From Anisodus tanguticus (Eukaryota; Streptophyta; Magnoliopsida; Solanales; Solanaceae): a stretch of 64,000 nt of DNA. Location of the stretch: contig CM067546.1 in assembly GCA_034509755.1 (NCBI GenBank), positions 27,829,876 through 27,893,875 on the forward strand, given 5' to 3'. Made by a program: the position numbers and the translations under genes. Numbering within the stretch: the stretch's first letter is position 1; each line of letters opens with the position of its first letter. Under the pieces are notes generated by a model. The model did no database searches, was not told the origin of the DNA, and saw only the letters and a program-made list of their open reading frames with translations. Positions 23,201 through 34,900 of the stretch are shown here, piece after piece.

Positions 23201-26200
23201 TTGATGGAATTAATAGAGGTCTTGTAGTTTTGTGTTGTAAAGCTGAAGTATTTATTGTTTGGATAAAGTAGTTAAAGCGACAAAATATTTGACCCTGTTT
23301 GGAAACTAGAATGTGCTTTCTGACAATAGATTAAATGAAACTAGAATGTGCTTTCTGATGATAGATTAAATCTGTTCTTCAATTTGTATGACATTCTTTC
23401 CATTTTATTTACATTTATTAAACAAAATTCAATTTTGAAGTTTGATCTGATGCATTCTCTATTATACTAACTTTTGGTCCATTATGTCAAATCTTGTACT
23501 AATCAATACTCTTATAATATTAAGTTGTTTTCACATCTTAAATTCTGTTTCGAGTTAAATCTTTCATATTAAATAAAAAGGAGGGTGTATGATGTTTCCA
23601 TTTCTTATAAGTGCTATGTTTTTTGAGCAGTGAGGGAATCCAGGTATGAAGGCCAACGAGGAGGAGGCCTCGGGGGTCCACGTGGAGGAGGCCGTGGTCG
23701 CGGACAGGGACGTGGATTTAACCGGGATTCAGCTGATGGTGAGAATACCTTTGGCGGCAACAATGGTTTCAGTGGAGTGTATAAAGCTCCAGAAGATGGA
23801 GAGTCAGGAAGGTCCTTTGAGAGGAGAGGTGGTGGATATGGGGGCCCTCGTGGAGGGTTCCGTGGGGGACGCCGTGGTGGCTTCAACAATGAGGAAGGTG
23901 CAGAAGGTGACCGCCCTCGCAGAGTATTTGATCGACGAAGTGGAACAGGACGTGGGTAAGTTGTTTTGCTGGAATTTTCAAAAAAAAGTTGTTTTACTGG
24001 AAGTACTTTGAGTGACCAAAATCCATTTTCCATATGTTGGTTGGGGACTATTCAAATTATCTTAATGTTTTAAATTTGCAACACTTGGTTTCACAAATGC
24101 ATGATATGCATCTGTATTGTTCTGTATAGGGGTGACTTTAAACGGGAGGGTGCTGGTCGAGGGAACTGGGGAACTGCCACTGATGAGATTGCACCGTGAG
24201 CATTGTCATATCATTTGATCTCCTTATCATACTTTCCTTTTCCCTTGCTAGTTATTGTTTCTTATTTAATGGTGGGCTCTGTTTCAATGGTTAGGGAGAC
24301 AGAAGAGCCTGTTAACGAAGGAGAGAAGAATGTTGATTCTGAGAAACAAGCTGGGCAGGAAGATACTGGAGATACCAAAAAGGATTCTCCTGATGCTGAG
24401 CCAGAAGAGAAGGAGCCTGAGGAGAAAGTAACTATTACTTTTCTGTTTCTAGATGAGTTTCATGTTTTTGGCCTTTTAATGTGACCTAATATCTTGTTAT
24501 GCAAATTGATATTTTGTATACTACGCGATCTTCTTGGTTTTTTGGGGGTAGAGGGGGTGGTGTCGGTTCCAGCATTCAGCCCCTTGACAGTGGTATCACT
24601 TCAATCCGTTTGGGAAAAAGATGTTGTCTATCTTCTATTCAGTCTACCACTTTTAGTCAGTTTGTTATTACTCTTTAAATTTCAAGGTCTTCTGATACAT
24701 TTTCTGACTGTCTCCACCTTCCAGTCCTATGGATTTTAATGTAGAATAAGAATGCAGAAAAGCATCTGAAGCTGTGGAATTCTATAGTGTTGTTTATTTG
24801 TGAAAGCAACTTACTACGTATATCAAATTTAACTGTTTATATCTTGCCTCTTTGCTGCAAATATGATACTGTGAATAGTGTAAAAAGAATCCTATATTTG
24901 GTGAATTGCTTCCCTAGTTAGATAGGGAGCTTTTACTCCTGTTAGTAGCTTTTTAATCAGCTTCTATTAGTGCTTAGTTTTAATGAAGTTCCATACCTTT
25001 TCTCAAAATATTTTTAGAATTTGTTGAGATTAGGACTGTAGCAAAACAACCACTTACTGATGCCTTGAGGTAATTGTAACATTGCATCACCTGTTCTTGA
25101 AATTCCTCCTTTACGGAATAGAGCATTTACTGATATTATTCTTGTTTTACTGGATTCTGATTTCAATCGGGATTTTAGCTAGATGTGAACCTTATTGTTT
25201 GCCTTTATTTGTTACTCGGCGATTCTTTAATGAAGAACGACATGGTGCTGTAGTAGACAGTACCTGTGATAATCTGTAAAATAACTAGAATTGAGCTATT
25301 GTACTGTTCCACATTGATATAGACTTGCTTTGTAGGAAATGACACTTGAGGAGTATGAGAAAGTATTGGAGGAGAAGAGGAAGGCTTTGCTGGCTCAGAA
25401 GCCTGAAGAAAGAAAGGTTGATTTGGATAAGGAATTGGAATCCATGCAACTCCTATCAAGCAAGAAGAATGAAGAGGAAATTTTTGTCAAATTGGTGAGC
25501 AGTTGGCATTTGCTATTTATTGTTACTTTGTTGTCTGTTATCAGGATCTCAACAATGCTGCCTGCCAGTATATTAATCTAGCTTGCAAATTGTTGGTGTG
25601 TCAGGGCTCTGATAAAGATAAGCGGAAGGAGGCAGTTGAAAAGGCCAAGAAGGTATTATATTTTTTAATATCTACTGTGAATTTTAATGTATTGATAGGG
25701 AGTTCTGCCCACTCTTACATGAATCTTGCTTTGTTGCGGAGATGCCTTACCATTTCTGTATGATCCTAGTCCCTGCTATATATGTGGTCCTTTTATTTTC
25801 AAGTGCTAACCTAACAACTTGTGTCTTGAAATGGAACATTGAAGTATCCCCACCCTCACTTCGTCTTACCAGTTTTTCTCCTAAGTTTGTAGGGAATTTA
25901 TTTGTCCAAGCGATTCTATTTACATACATATAGGCTGAGGTGAGGGTATGTATTTTGGGGCTTGCCAAATCTCTATACCTTACCCCTTTCCCTTCCCCTC
26001 CAAATGTTATTTCAAGATCATGGTCCAATATTTAATACAAGCACTTTATAAATTACATGAATTTTTTTTCATATTTTACTAAAATTTAATGTTTGCATAT
26101 TTGTATATAACTTATGATTTTTTTGCATTTGCATTTAAGTTTGTATATTTAGTGCTTCTAGGCAGTGTTGTCAAAGTGCGCTTAAGCCCATTGAGCGCTT

Positions 26201-27063
26201 TGCCTCACTTAATGTGCGTCTTTGTGTCGTCATCAAGGCTCTAAGACATCTCATGAAGAGGCGACACTAAACAATTAATGTTTCACTTACTCATAATTGT
26301 TTTTTCAATTTCTTTGTCCATATAGTATTTGTTATTCATGCTTATCATTATTAGTCTTGAACTATATATTTGTATGTTTTTTCTATTTGCGCCTTCTAAT
26401 TAAAACCCACAGTTTATTTGCTCTTTGCGCTTAAATTCCCTACGGACAGAGTTTTTTTGCTCTTTTCCCTTTTGATAACACTGCTTCTAGGTAGGGAGAT
26501 AACTGTTTTTCCCTACTGGCTGACAGCCCTAGCTTGGTATCAAAAGCTTATACTAGGCATTAGTTTTTGGACAGACAGTCTTTGTTCTGTGTAGTTTCTT
26601 GTGCAGGAATATGTAGTTGTTTTCTGACGAGTTGAAGCTGTTTAAAATGTATGTGTGCATAGCTCTAGCTCGATACATGGGAGCTTTCCGTTTCTGTTAA
26701 TCTTAATATAGTGATGTTGTGTCAAAAGTGAGAGTAACTGAAAACTCGGCAGCAGAATATCTGCTGTATGTCCATTAACCTTAGAAGCATATTTATAGTG
26801 AGCAAGTAGCTGAAGAAAATATAGATCCTCTTGTTTCTTTACTGAGCTTCCATTTGATTGATTTGCAGACTAAGAGCATAAATGAGTTTCTGAAGCCTGC
26901 TGAGGGGGAAAATTACTATCGCGGCGGTGGTCGGGGTAGGGGACGTGGTGGCCGTGGAAGAGGTGGCTATGGAGGTGATGGTGGTAACGGCGGTAACAGC
27001 TACAGTGCTCCAGCCCCTAAGATTGAGGATGCATCCCAGTTCCCATCCTTGGGTGGCAAGTAA
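20239..27063 (+). CDS. RGGA: RGG-repeat nuclear RNA-binding protein (RGGA / SERBP1-HABP4 family)
   Basis: It encodes an RNA-binding, ribosome- and nucleus-associated protein of the Stm1/HABP4 family. The exons are 20239-20428, 23631-23955, 24130-24195, 24295-24427, 25336-25494, 25605-25652 and 26869-27063. All introns are GT-AG, and the sum is 1116 nt, giving 371 aa (the Arabidopsis protein is about the same size). Residues 1-15 are the family's NPFDLLGDDAEDP-type start. Residues about 64-172 are RGG-rich, about 195-238 are acidic, and about 238-315 form the HABP4 core with EMTLEEYEKVLEEKRKAL and INEFLKPAEG. A second RGG block ends at the conserved C-terminus FPSLGGK. The reading frame is intact. 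The ATG is chosen because it opens the conserved N-terminus after a UTR with a telo-box. Intron 1 is 3.2 kb and internally repetitive; intron 6 carries a hAT MITE. The PPR gene follows on the same strand, as in Arabidopsis (At4g16830-At4g16835). Confidence 0.95.
20429..23290 (+). repeat. Degenerate tandem repeat array filling RGGA intron 1
   Basis: Counting the phrase TCTTTATTGTTTGGAT and its variants gives 14 copies (near 20550, 20727, 20903, 21165, 21402, 21565, 21808, 22018, 22268, 22433, 22612, 22850, 23040 and 23240). They are spaced either about 165-180 bp or about 190-260 bp apart. A typical unit reads ACCCTTTTGAGT, GATTTGAGTAGTTTT, TTTCATGGGGTTGGTG, AATTAATACAGATTTTGTAG, then the phrase above. 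Longer units add GCTGCCAGGGTAAATTTTG, which resembles the exon 1/intron 1 junction CTGGTAATTTTGG. The array starts at the 5' splice site itself. Confidence 0.9.
26163..26483. mobile_element. hAT MITE in RGGA intron 6
   Basis: The termini are CAGTGTTGTCAAA and TTTGATAACACTG (one mismatch). The 8-bp target duplication CTTCTAGG is perfect at 26155-26162 and 26484-26491. The element is 321 bp long, non-coding, and contains GCGCTT-type phrases common in plant copies of this kind. It lies within an intron and leaves the splice sites intact. Confidence 0.9.
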
Positions 27064-27716
27064 GGCTGCAGAACCAGCCATCTGAGCTCGTTTTCCATTT
27101 TTCCCCATACTCTATTTTGTGCTCGAAGATGGCAGATCATCTCCAAGACTCTTTTTGTGGGATTTCATGTATTAGATCATCTGAACTTTGTTGTTCTTGT
27201 TTAAGCGTAAATTTAGATGTCTTCTGGGGTTTTATGCCCTTTGTCTTTCTTGACCTTTGACATGCATGAATACCCTTTCCCTTCGTTTTTAGGCTTTAGG
27301 TCCATTTTTTATTTTAGTTGTGGGATCAGTTTTGTTTTTGAATTTTTATTAAAAACAATTTTGTTCCTTTGGTGTTCTCTGGGCTATGATTTCTTGTTTA
27401 CACATTCCTTTTCTCTTTGGGTATGGCTTGACTAGAAAAGCCTGGATAAGTGAAATGGAAGTTATTGCAGTAGTATGGTACTGAAAACTAACTATATTAT
27501 CTGAACAGTCGGATTGAATAATCCTCCTTTAATGAGACTATTCATATTATGATCCTTTAAAAGTAACTACAATATCAATAAACCATTTTCATGGAGTTTT
27601 ACTAGTTTATGTTGATAAATGGTTCCTGTTTTAGCTGCTTTCTCCAAATGTTTCTCTGTTTCTTCAAATTTGTAATTGACAGCAACTCTTAAAGCAGCTT
27701 CTAAAAGGATGAGTTA

Positions 27717-27891
27717 GAGCCCGTTTGTAAGGGCTTAAGACTTTCATAAGTTAGGAATTTTAGCTTTTGACTTATTTTGATTTAAAAATAAGTGCTTATA
27801 AGTATTTTTTTATTTTATCCAAACACTACGAAATGGCTTAAAAGTTATTTTGTTTTAAAAGTAATTAAAATAAGCCAATCAAATGGGCTCT
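27717..27891. mobile_element. Tourist-like (PIF/Harbinger) MITE
   Basis: The termini are GAGCCCGTTTG and CAAATGGGCTC (one mismatch), flanked by TTA on both sides (27714-27716, 27892-27894), the 3-bp duplication typical of PIF/Harbinger. It is 175 bp and non-coding. Confidence 0.75.
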
Positions 27892-28364
27892 TAATTCCTA
27901 AATTACATCATAAAAGGCCTATAATTTTCTTAAATCGATTTGCGATTAGTGAAAGAGTAAATCTTTGCGCAAGCAAATGAGTTAACGACCTGCATAGGAT
28001 ATATCAACTAGTTGAGGATAAGACTTCTTACATCCTCTAGTATCTGCAAAGAATATTACTGTCAAGGTGTGTATGTTAATGCCATTTTGAAGAAGATTGT
28101 GGTTCAGGAAAACTCTAGTTCTAGAGAACCTTTAGAAAGCACATTATGCACAAGCATTGATTTGAAATTAAACAAGAACATAGTAGAATGGATATATTAT
28201 ATATAGAACTTTGTACAACTTGTGGCAGAGCTTGAATATTAGAAGACAAATATAAGAAAAAATCAAAGGGAATTTGTCATTTGTTATATATACATAAAAA
28301 TAATTTTGAACATATATACATTGCCCGAGCCTCCCTCCTTTCATTTAATGCTTGATAGTTGTCT

Positions 28365-28720
28365 TCATGCAACGCGACACATTTATCTTTGACACTCATC
28401 AATCAACTAAAAGATGACGATTGCGAAGCAATGTGTGAGGTAGTGGTTGCCACGGGAACGAAGCTCTCACCTTGACGGGAGGGTTGGCATGACAAAGATC
28501 CGAAATGAGTGCAATTATCGAGTGCATTTCGCCACCCTTTATCACGGTTTTGAAGGTTGCTTGTAATGGTTTAGAACCCGAAGTCGATGTGTATGGGCCG
28601 CTCTATCTTACGAGACCTTAACTGGTTGTATCGTGCCTATACCACTCAAAGTGTTGAGTATTGTTATGTCAGTTGGTGTAACTGATTACCGCCCTTGCTC
28701 CTATCTCTCAGTACTGGACA
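28365..28720. other. Unexplained mid-GC segment upstream of the PPR gene
   Basis: It differs in composition from the A/T-rich surroundings, has no long frame, and contains short stems such as CGAAATG / CATTTCG (about 28500-28532). It could be a structured RNA, a decayed gene piece or a transposon fragment; I cannot decide. The rest of 27064-28950, apart from the MITE, is A/T-rich with nothing recognisable. Confidence 0.3.
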
Positions 28721-28951
28721 TTTTCCTCATAAATAAAGATGGACCCCTTATATCCCCATCTCCCCCTTGTGTATAACTCTTAACTAAATTATAGGAGTAA
28801 TTGATTGACTGTTAGAAAAAAATATTTGCAGCCATACAAAAAATTAGAACTTTAATTTTTGGTATCCTAAACTCCATTCTTTTTAGTTTTGTAGTATGTT
28901 CCAACTTGAAAGTTGCATATAAAGAGCTCAACAGAGCACCAAACATGACAA

Positions 28952-30985
28952 ATGTACTATCAACTTCACTTTAGAAGCAAAGTTTCCTCCTTTCCCTCCC
29001 TTACTTCCTTGTCATGCAATTGCATATTTGTAACTCTTACACCTCTTTTTATGGAAAACCAGATGACACTTCGAACCCAAAATCATTGCCTTCAGCTCCA
29101 TCCTCACGCCACTCCCAATTGGTACCCACCAGTAACGTAATAGCACAACCAAAAATTTCAAGAAATGGTCACTTTCCCTGCAATTACAGACCCGATGATG
29201 ATGTGATATTGTCACCAGTTATATTCGATGTGGGGATTTAGATTCAGCCCTTAGAGTTTTCGATAACCTGAAGGTTAAGACAGTAATCACATGGAATTCA
29301 ATCTTGGCTGGGTTTTCAAGAAAACCCGGGTATATTGAAGAAGCTCGCCAACTGTTTGACAAAATTCCTGAACGAAATGTTGTGTCGTATAATACCATGT
29401 TAGCTTGTTATTGGAGGAATTCCGACATCCAGGCTGCTGAGAGTTTCTTTGATAAAATGCCTGTTAAAGATGTTGCTTCCTGGAACACCATGATTTCAGG
29501 GTTCTCTCGAAACGGGCTAATGGGTGAAGCGGAAGAGTTGTTTCGGGGCAATGCCCGTGAGGAATGAGGTTACTTGGAATGCTATGATTGCTGGATATGT
29601 TGAGTCAGGGAAATTGGAATCAGCATTGAAGTTGATTAAGGAGGCTCCTGTGAAAGGTGTGATTGCTAAGACGGCGATGACGGGGTATATGCAATTAGGA
29701 GATGTTGAGATGGCGGAAAAGATGTTTCGGGAGATGTCAGAGAAGAGTATGGACCTGGTGACGTGGAACACTATGATTTCGGGTTACATTGAGAATGGGA
29801 GAGCTGAGGATGGTATGAAGCTGGTAAAGAAAATGATGGAATCGGGTATAAAGGTGAATGACTCGACGTTGAGTAGTCTCTTACTAGGTTGTAGTAATTT
29901 ATCTGCATTGAAATTAGGGAAGCAAGTTCATCAGCATGTTGTGAAGTCCCCTTTGTACTTTGATATGACGGTGGGGACTTCATTGATTAGCATGTATAGC
30001 AAGTGTGGAGTTTTGGAGGATGGGTGGAAATTGTTTCTCGAGATGCCAAGAAAGGATGTTGTCACTTGGAATGCAATGATTTCAGGTTATGCTCAACACG
30101 GGGAAAGCAAGAAGGTGCTTCTCTTGTCCGATGAGATGAGTAAACGAATAAAACCAGATTGGATAACCTTTGTTGGAGTGCTATCAGCATGTAACCATAC
30201 AGGTTTGGTCAATCTCGGTATTCAATATTTTGAGCAAATGCAGAGTGATTATGGTGTTAAGCCAAAACCAGACCACTATACTTGTATGGTCGATCTCCTT
30301 GGACGAGCTGGCGAGATAAATGAAGCTGTAGATTTGATAAGAAAAATGAATTTCAACCCCCATATAGCACTATTTGGATCACTTTTGGGTGCTTGTAGGA
30401 TACACAGAAACTTAAAGTGGCAGAGTTTGCTGCAAAAAACTTGCTTAGCCTTGAACCTACAAATGCAGCAGGGTATGTTCAACTTGCTAATGTTTATGCA
30501 GCCAAGAACCAATGGGAAGGTGTTTCTAAAGTTAGGAAATCAATGAAAGAGAACAAAGTTATTAAAACTCCAGAATACAGTTGGATGGAGGTTGGGAGAG
30601 TGGTCCATGAATTCAGATCAGGGGATAGAGTTCATCCAGATGTCGAAAGCATACGCAGGAAACTAAAAGACCTTGAGAAGAAAATGAAGTTAGCAGGTTA
30701 TGTACCTGATCTTGACTCTTCATTACATGATGTAGGCCAGGAACAGAAAGAGCAGCTACTTCTGTGGCACAGTGAGAAACTAGCAATTGCCTTTGGTTTA
30801 ATGAAATTACCACCAGGGATGCCAATTAGGATATTCAAGAACCTCACTACCTCAGAGTTTGTGGAGATTGTCACCAAGCCACTAAAGTTATATCAGCCAT
30901 AGAAAATAGGGAAATTATTGTCAGAGATACAACTAGGTTTCACCATTTCAAAAATGGAGCTTGTTCTTGTGGTGATTACTGGTAA
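28952..30985 (+). pseudogene. DYW10: DYW-type pentatricopeptide repeat gene, ortholog-like to Arabidopsis At4g16835 (DYW10), frame-broken
   Basis: Products of this family are organelle RNA-binding proteins. The PPR tract selects the site and the C-terminal DYW domain carries the C-to-U editing deaminase. A targeting-type Ser-rich N-terminus (from 28952 or 29014) precedes PPR units from about 29213 (YIRCGDLDSALRVF). Many repeats follow, with signatures such as VASWNTMISGFSRNG and VVTWNAMISGYAQHGESKK. The E region follows (from about 30420), then the DYW domain with HSE (about 30770), CGDCH (about 30862) and the terminal CSCGDYW stop at 30983-30985. The gene lacks introns, as is usual. The frame changes at least four times: about 29190-29215, an extra G in GGGG at 29545-29548, a missing A at 30414-30416, and an 8-bp insertion at 30840-30855. 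The conserved coding sequence suggests recent decay, or sequencing error at the two homopolymers. Position next to RGGA supports the assignment. Confidence 0.88.
30840..30855. other. hAT excision footprint in the DYW domain
   Basis: The sequence AACCTCAC TACCTCAG interrupts the codons for K-N-L-R. It equals two copies of an 8-bp target AACCTCAG in which the last base of the first copy (G to C) and the first base of the second (A to T) are changed to their complements. This is the signature left by hAT excision through hairpin-ended flanks. It adds 8 bp and shifts the frame just before the CxxCH zinc ligands. Confidence 0.8.
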
Positions 30986-31905
30986 ACTATTTCAAGAATG
31001 GAAATACATTTTTTGTAGGAAAAGCTCCATTCTTTATTGATATAAGAGAAAAAGAGTGATTTTTGAGGTTGCAAGAATGAAGTTACTGCTAGTCTGTTGA
31101 CCATGTTTTCCTGAAGGAATATCTAATCTAATCCATAGTTTTTAGCATTTCTCTTCAGATGTTATTCTGACATTTTATTTTGTAAGAGTTCCTAGTAGAT
31201 AGGTTATGATTAAGCATCTTTATATAACATACTTCTAGTTTGTTTTAGGACCAGTCTAGGCAATTATTCATCTGTGATTTAATTGTTGCCACAAAAAACA
31301 TTCAAAAATCTTTTTTTGTTTTGATTCTTGATAACTATGGTATCTGTGGGCCAATTTGTGCGTATGAGAAAGTCTCGTAAGGGGGGACTGAAGCAGGCTA
31401 CCATGAAGCATCTCGAAAGAGATTAGAATCGGAACTCTTATATGTCCAAGGTTTGATTATTGGCAAACTACTGTAACTATCGCTAAACTGGTATGACTAG
31501 ATAAGAAGAAGCTGCTTTTAAGTATCAGGTTGGTTGATGCTGATAATCAACTTAGCACTATCAATATATATACCGTATACGAGGTTCAGAAGGAGGAGAA
31601 AAGATCAACCAACATGTGAAAAACATAAGCATAGTAACACTCTAATAGCTAAACTTGCACATTGCAGATTAAATCATTTTGATGAAGGTCCAAAGAATAG
31701 AAAGCAAATACTAGTATTCACCAATATTCCTAGATTTTCTACAAATTGTTTATCCAAATACATTGCAAGGAATTAGTGTTTTGACAAAGTGTCGAAAGAA
31801 AGTAAAAAGTGACAACGGTGAACAGTCTTCCTATCAAGCCATTAAGAGAGACTAATTTTACATGCCACATCAGAATCATCATCAAGGCGACAGAGCTTCG
31901 TCCTT
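30986..31905. other. Intergenic region between the convergent PPR and RABD2 genes
   Basis: This is A/T-rich sequence that should hold both 3' UTRs. I see no further gene or repeat. Confidence 0.5.
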
Positions 31906-34900
31906 TCAAGATGAGCAGCAACCGCTCTTTTGGTTGACAGGTTGTCCGCGGATCTGCACAGTTGGAGGTCGTGCATTGTTTGATGCCGGTTGGCTTGCCA
32001 TTCTACAAATGCATAGGATATATTTAAGTTTCCGTACAAGAAAAGAGAAAACTGTAACTATAATGAGGGAAATTCAATGAAAAATTTCTAACCTGTTCTT
32101 TATTGAAGCAGCCATAGCCATGAAAGCCTGTTCTACATTAGTGGCACTTTTCGCACTTGTTTCCATGAAAGGAATGCCAATCTCATCAGCAAAAGCCTAC
32201 AAAAAGGTTGGTTTGGTCATCAATTGGGATATATACAGCTCAACTAGATAGAGGCATCTTCGAACGAACTATTCAGGTAACTAATGACGAGGTGATATTC
32301 ACATCAAGGAGTCTAAAAATGGAGTGTAGGGAATTGATTACCTGAGCCGTCTCCGTGGGAACTACCTTCTGCGCCGTGAGATCGCACTTGTTTCCAACAA
32401 GAAGTTTGTTCACATTATCACTTGCATATCGATCTATTTCACTCAACCATTGCTTGACATTATTGAAGCTCTCTTGATCAGTTACATCATAAACCACCTG
32501 ACAAATATGCCATCAGAGTAAGACCTCTTGACAAATGGGATAGTACAATGTCAGAAAACAATATGCGAGGAAACACAAAACTTACAATTATGCCATGCGC
32601 ACCGCGGTAGTAACTGCTGGTAATTGTCCTAAAACGTTCTTGACCAGCAGTATCCCACTGCATATACCAGGGGAGAAAATGCATCAAAAAAGACATTAGC
32701 CTCTCAAAGTAACAAAATCAAGTGGAGAATAGATCACAATTTAAGATTAAGTAATATATATATCACGTAAGCATAACAGATTATAGAGTGTGGCTCTTTG
32801 TTTTTGTTTTTTTAAATAGTTGGTCATTATAATAAAATAACCAACCATAATGCAGGCAAACTTCTATTCCTTTCAGCACATGAATGGCCAAGGCAGAAGT
32901 AGATACTTACAATTTGAAGTTTAATGGTTTTCCCATCCTGTTCAACAGTGCGGATTTTCTAGAAGAAAAAAGAAGACAATTGTTACTTATATACTGCAGA
33001 ACTATTACCAAATAAGCCATTACAAAATATGAGATTCACTTACAAAGTCAACGCCAATGGTGCTAATGTAACTCTCAAGATATGAATCATCCTGAAACCA
33101 GAGAAAAAGTAACAATAAGAAAAAGCTCATTTGCTTCCACGAAGACTGTCAAACTTGACAATGTAATTATGGCCTATGGGGCAGTCGTAAAGCATATGAA
33201 CTACGTACATGACAATCAAATCAGCAAATCAAAGGTTAATGAAACAATACTTCACCCTACATAAGTTGAACTTCCACCACCCAAAAAGAGGATAGTGAAT
33301 TAGACACGGAGACGGAGACAGGCATCAGTCTGTGCGTTCGTTGGGTTTTGGAGGGGGGGGGGGGGGGGGGGGAGCAAAAGGAGACAGGAAGATGTTGCAC
33401 CAGCGAGAAACTAATACATACAGCGCAAAAAGAAAAAGTCTTCAGATGTATGAGAAGTACAATGATCGGATAATTTAACAATAACTTACAGCAAATCTTA
33501 GAAGGAGACACGATTTTCCAACACCAGAATCTCCAATAAGCAAAAGCTTGAAAAGATAGTCGCTGCATGTGAGATCATAATATCAGTTGAGCAATTCAAA
33601 AAGAATCCAGAAAAGCAATTCATTAGATAAATTAGCAAAATAGTGACATGGGGATAAATTTGCAGATATTATTAGTCAAGGACGCAGAGCACCTTAAAGT
33701 TGACCTGTAAGTTCGCATCTAAAAAGTATATCAGGAATTTAGGAATTAAGAACCATCAGTCAAGGATTATTTGAACACCAAACAGCACAAGAGAGAAGAA
33801 TTCAGCCCAAGAAAAAACCAATATTCCCAAACCGGACTCTTTGTTTCTATAAAATTGACACAAAGGGCGCAGATCTCCAGTTAGATGCCGATGTTCTAGG
33901 CTGTCAAGAGGTCACAGGAAAGAAGAAAAATAAAGGTTTTGGGTGCAGTAAGTCATGGTGATGGGTGAAGAGAGTTGGGGGTGATGTCAGATACACAGGG
34001 AACCACATCTGCCACTAGTGAAAGAAATAAAAGCCTCATATATTATCATACTTATATTAAGTAAAATTACTCTCGTCCAAAATAGGTTGTTAAAATAGGC
34101 AGCCTGCCAATCATGGTAGCCGTATCACCACTAAGAGTAAGAATAATCATACATATATGTTGAGCTCAAAGGTGAATCTAGGATTTCAAGAGTATTGGTG
34201 CACCATTGCTTTTAAGATAAGATAAAAAAAACTGCAGCAAGTTGGTTTAGGAATTAAATTCATCACCTTAACCCGTGCACCACTCAGTCTCTTTTGACCA
34301 TGGGTTCCTTCAGATAATATTAGACATATTAACTTATACACATAATATACCGAGTTTAGTCGGGTGATCACGGGTTCACGTGACCCAATTTTTGCACTTA
34401 AATTCACCGCTGGTTGAGCTATAGAAGAATAATATGCCTTCTTCAAGCCTCAAAACTTTTCTACAAGTTTTAGCAGAAAAAATGGGAAATCACAAAAGTA
34501 ATAAACAAGAAATTTACACCCTCACATTTCTTAATAGTTTTAAAAGTACAGTATATGGATCTAATAACTTGACATCAGTCTCCTAAAGACATGCAACCAA
34601 GATCAGCCTCTTATATTGAGGTTAGATCAACTCTCAAGTCTCATCTAGTGCATCAAACTGTTAGCATTCAGAGATCTTTCCAACAAAGATGAACAGCATA
34701 CGACTACTTAAGATAAACAACAGCATAGCACAAAGGAGAATGCACTTAACACATTAATTAACTGTGGGTTAGGCGATTAAAGTTCTTGATAAAACACCTT
34801 ATGCATTTAATTGATTTGGTGCAAACACCGGGTGCCAACTATGTTTAATCCAAGCACAACTCTGACCAATTAGTGAATGATCTATATCGGTAGCCTCCTC

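Noticed and set aside
20429..23290. Regular repeats reminiscent of a CRISPR array
   Set aside because: Units are long and degenerate, have no unique spacers, lie in a plant intron, and have no cas genes nearby.
23614..24033. Minus-strand Pro-rich frame opposite RGGA exon 2
   Set aside because: It is the antisense shadow of the RGG-coding repeat; Pro/Arg codons arise by complementing Gly/Arg codons.
24203..24739. Frames extending RGGA exon 4 into its introns
   Set aside because: The spliced model with GT-AG borders gives the conserved family sequence; the extensions are intron read-through.
33257..33568. Frame of 103 codons through RABD2 exon 2 on the minus strand
   Set aside because: It is not the Rab frame; it crosses the intron and the poly-G run. 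The spliced Rab frame explains the conserved bases.
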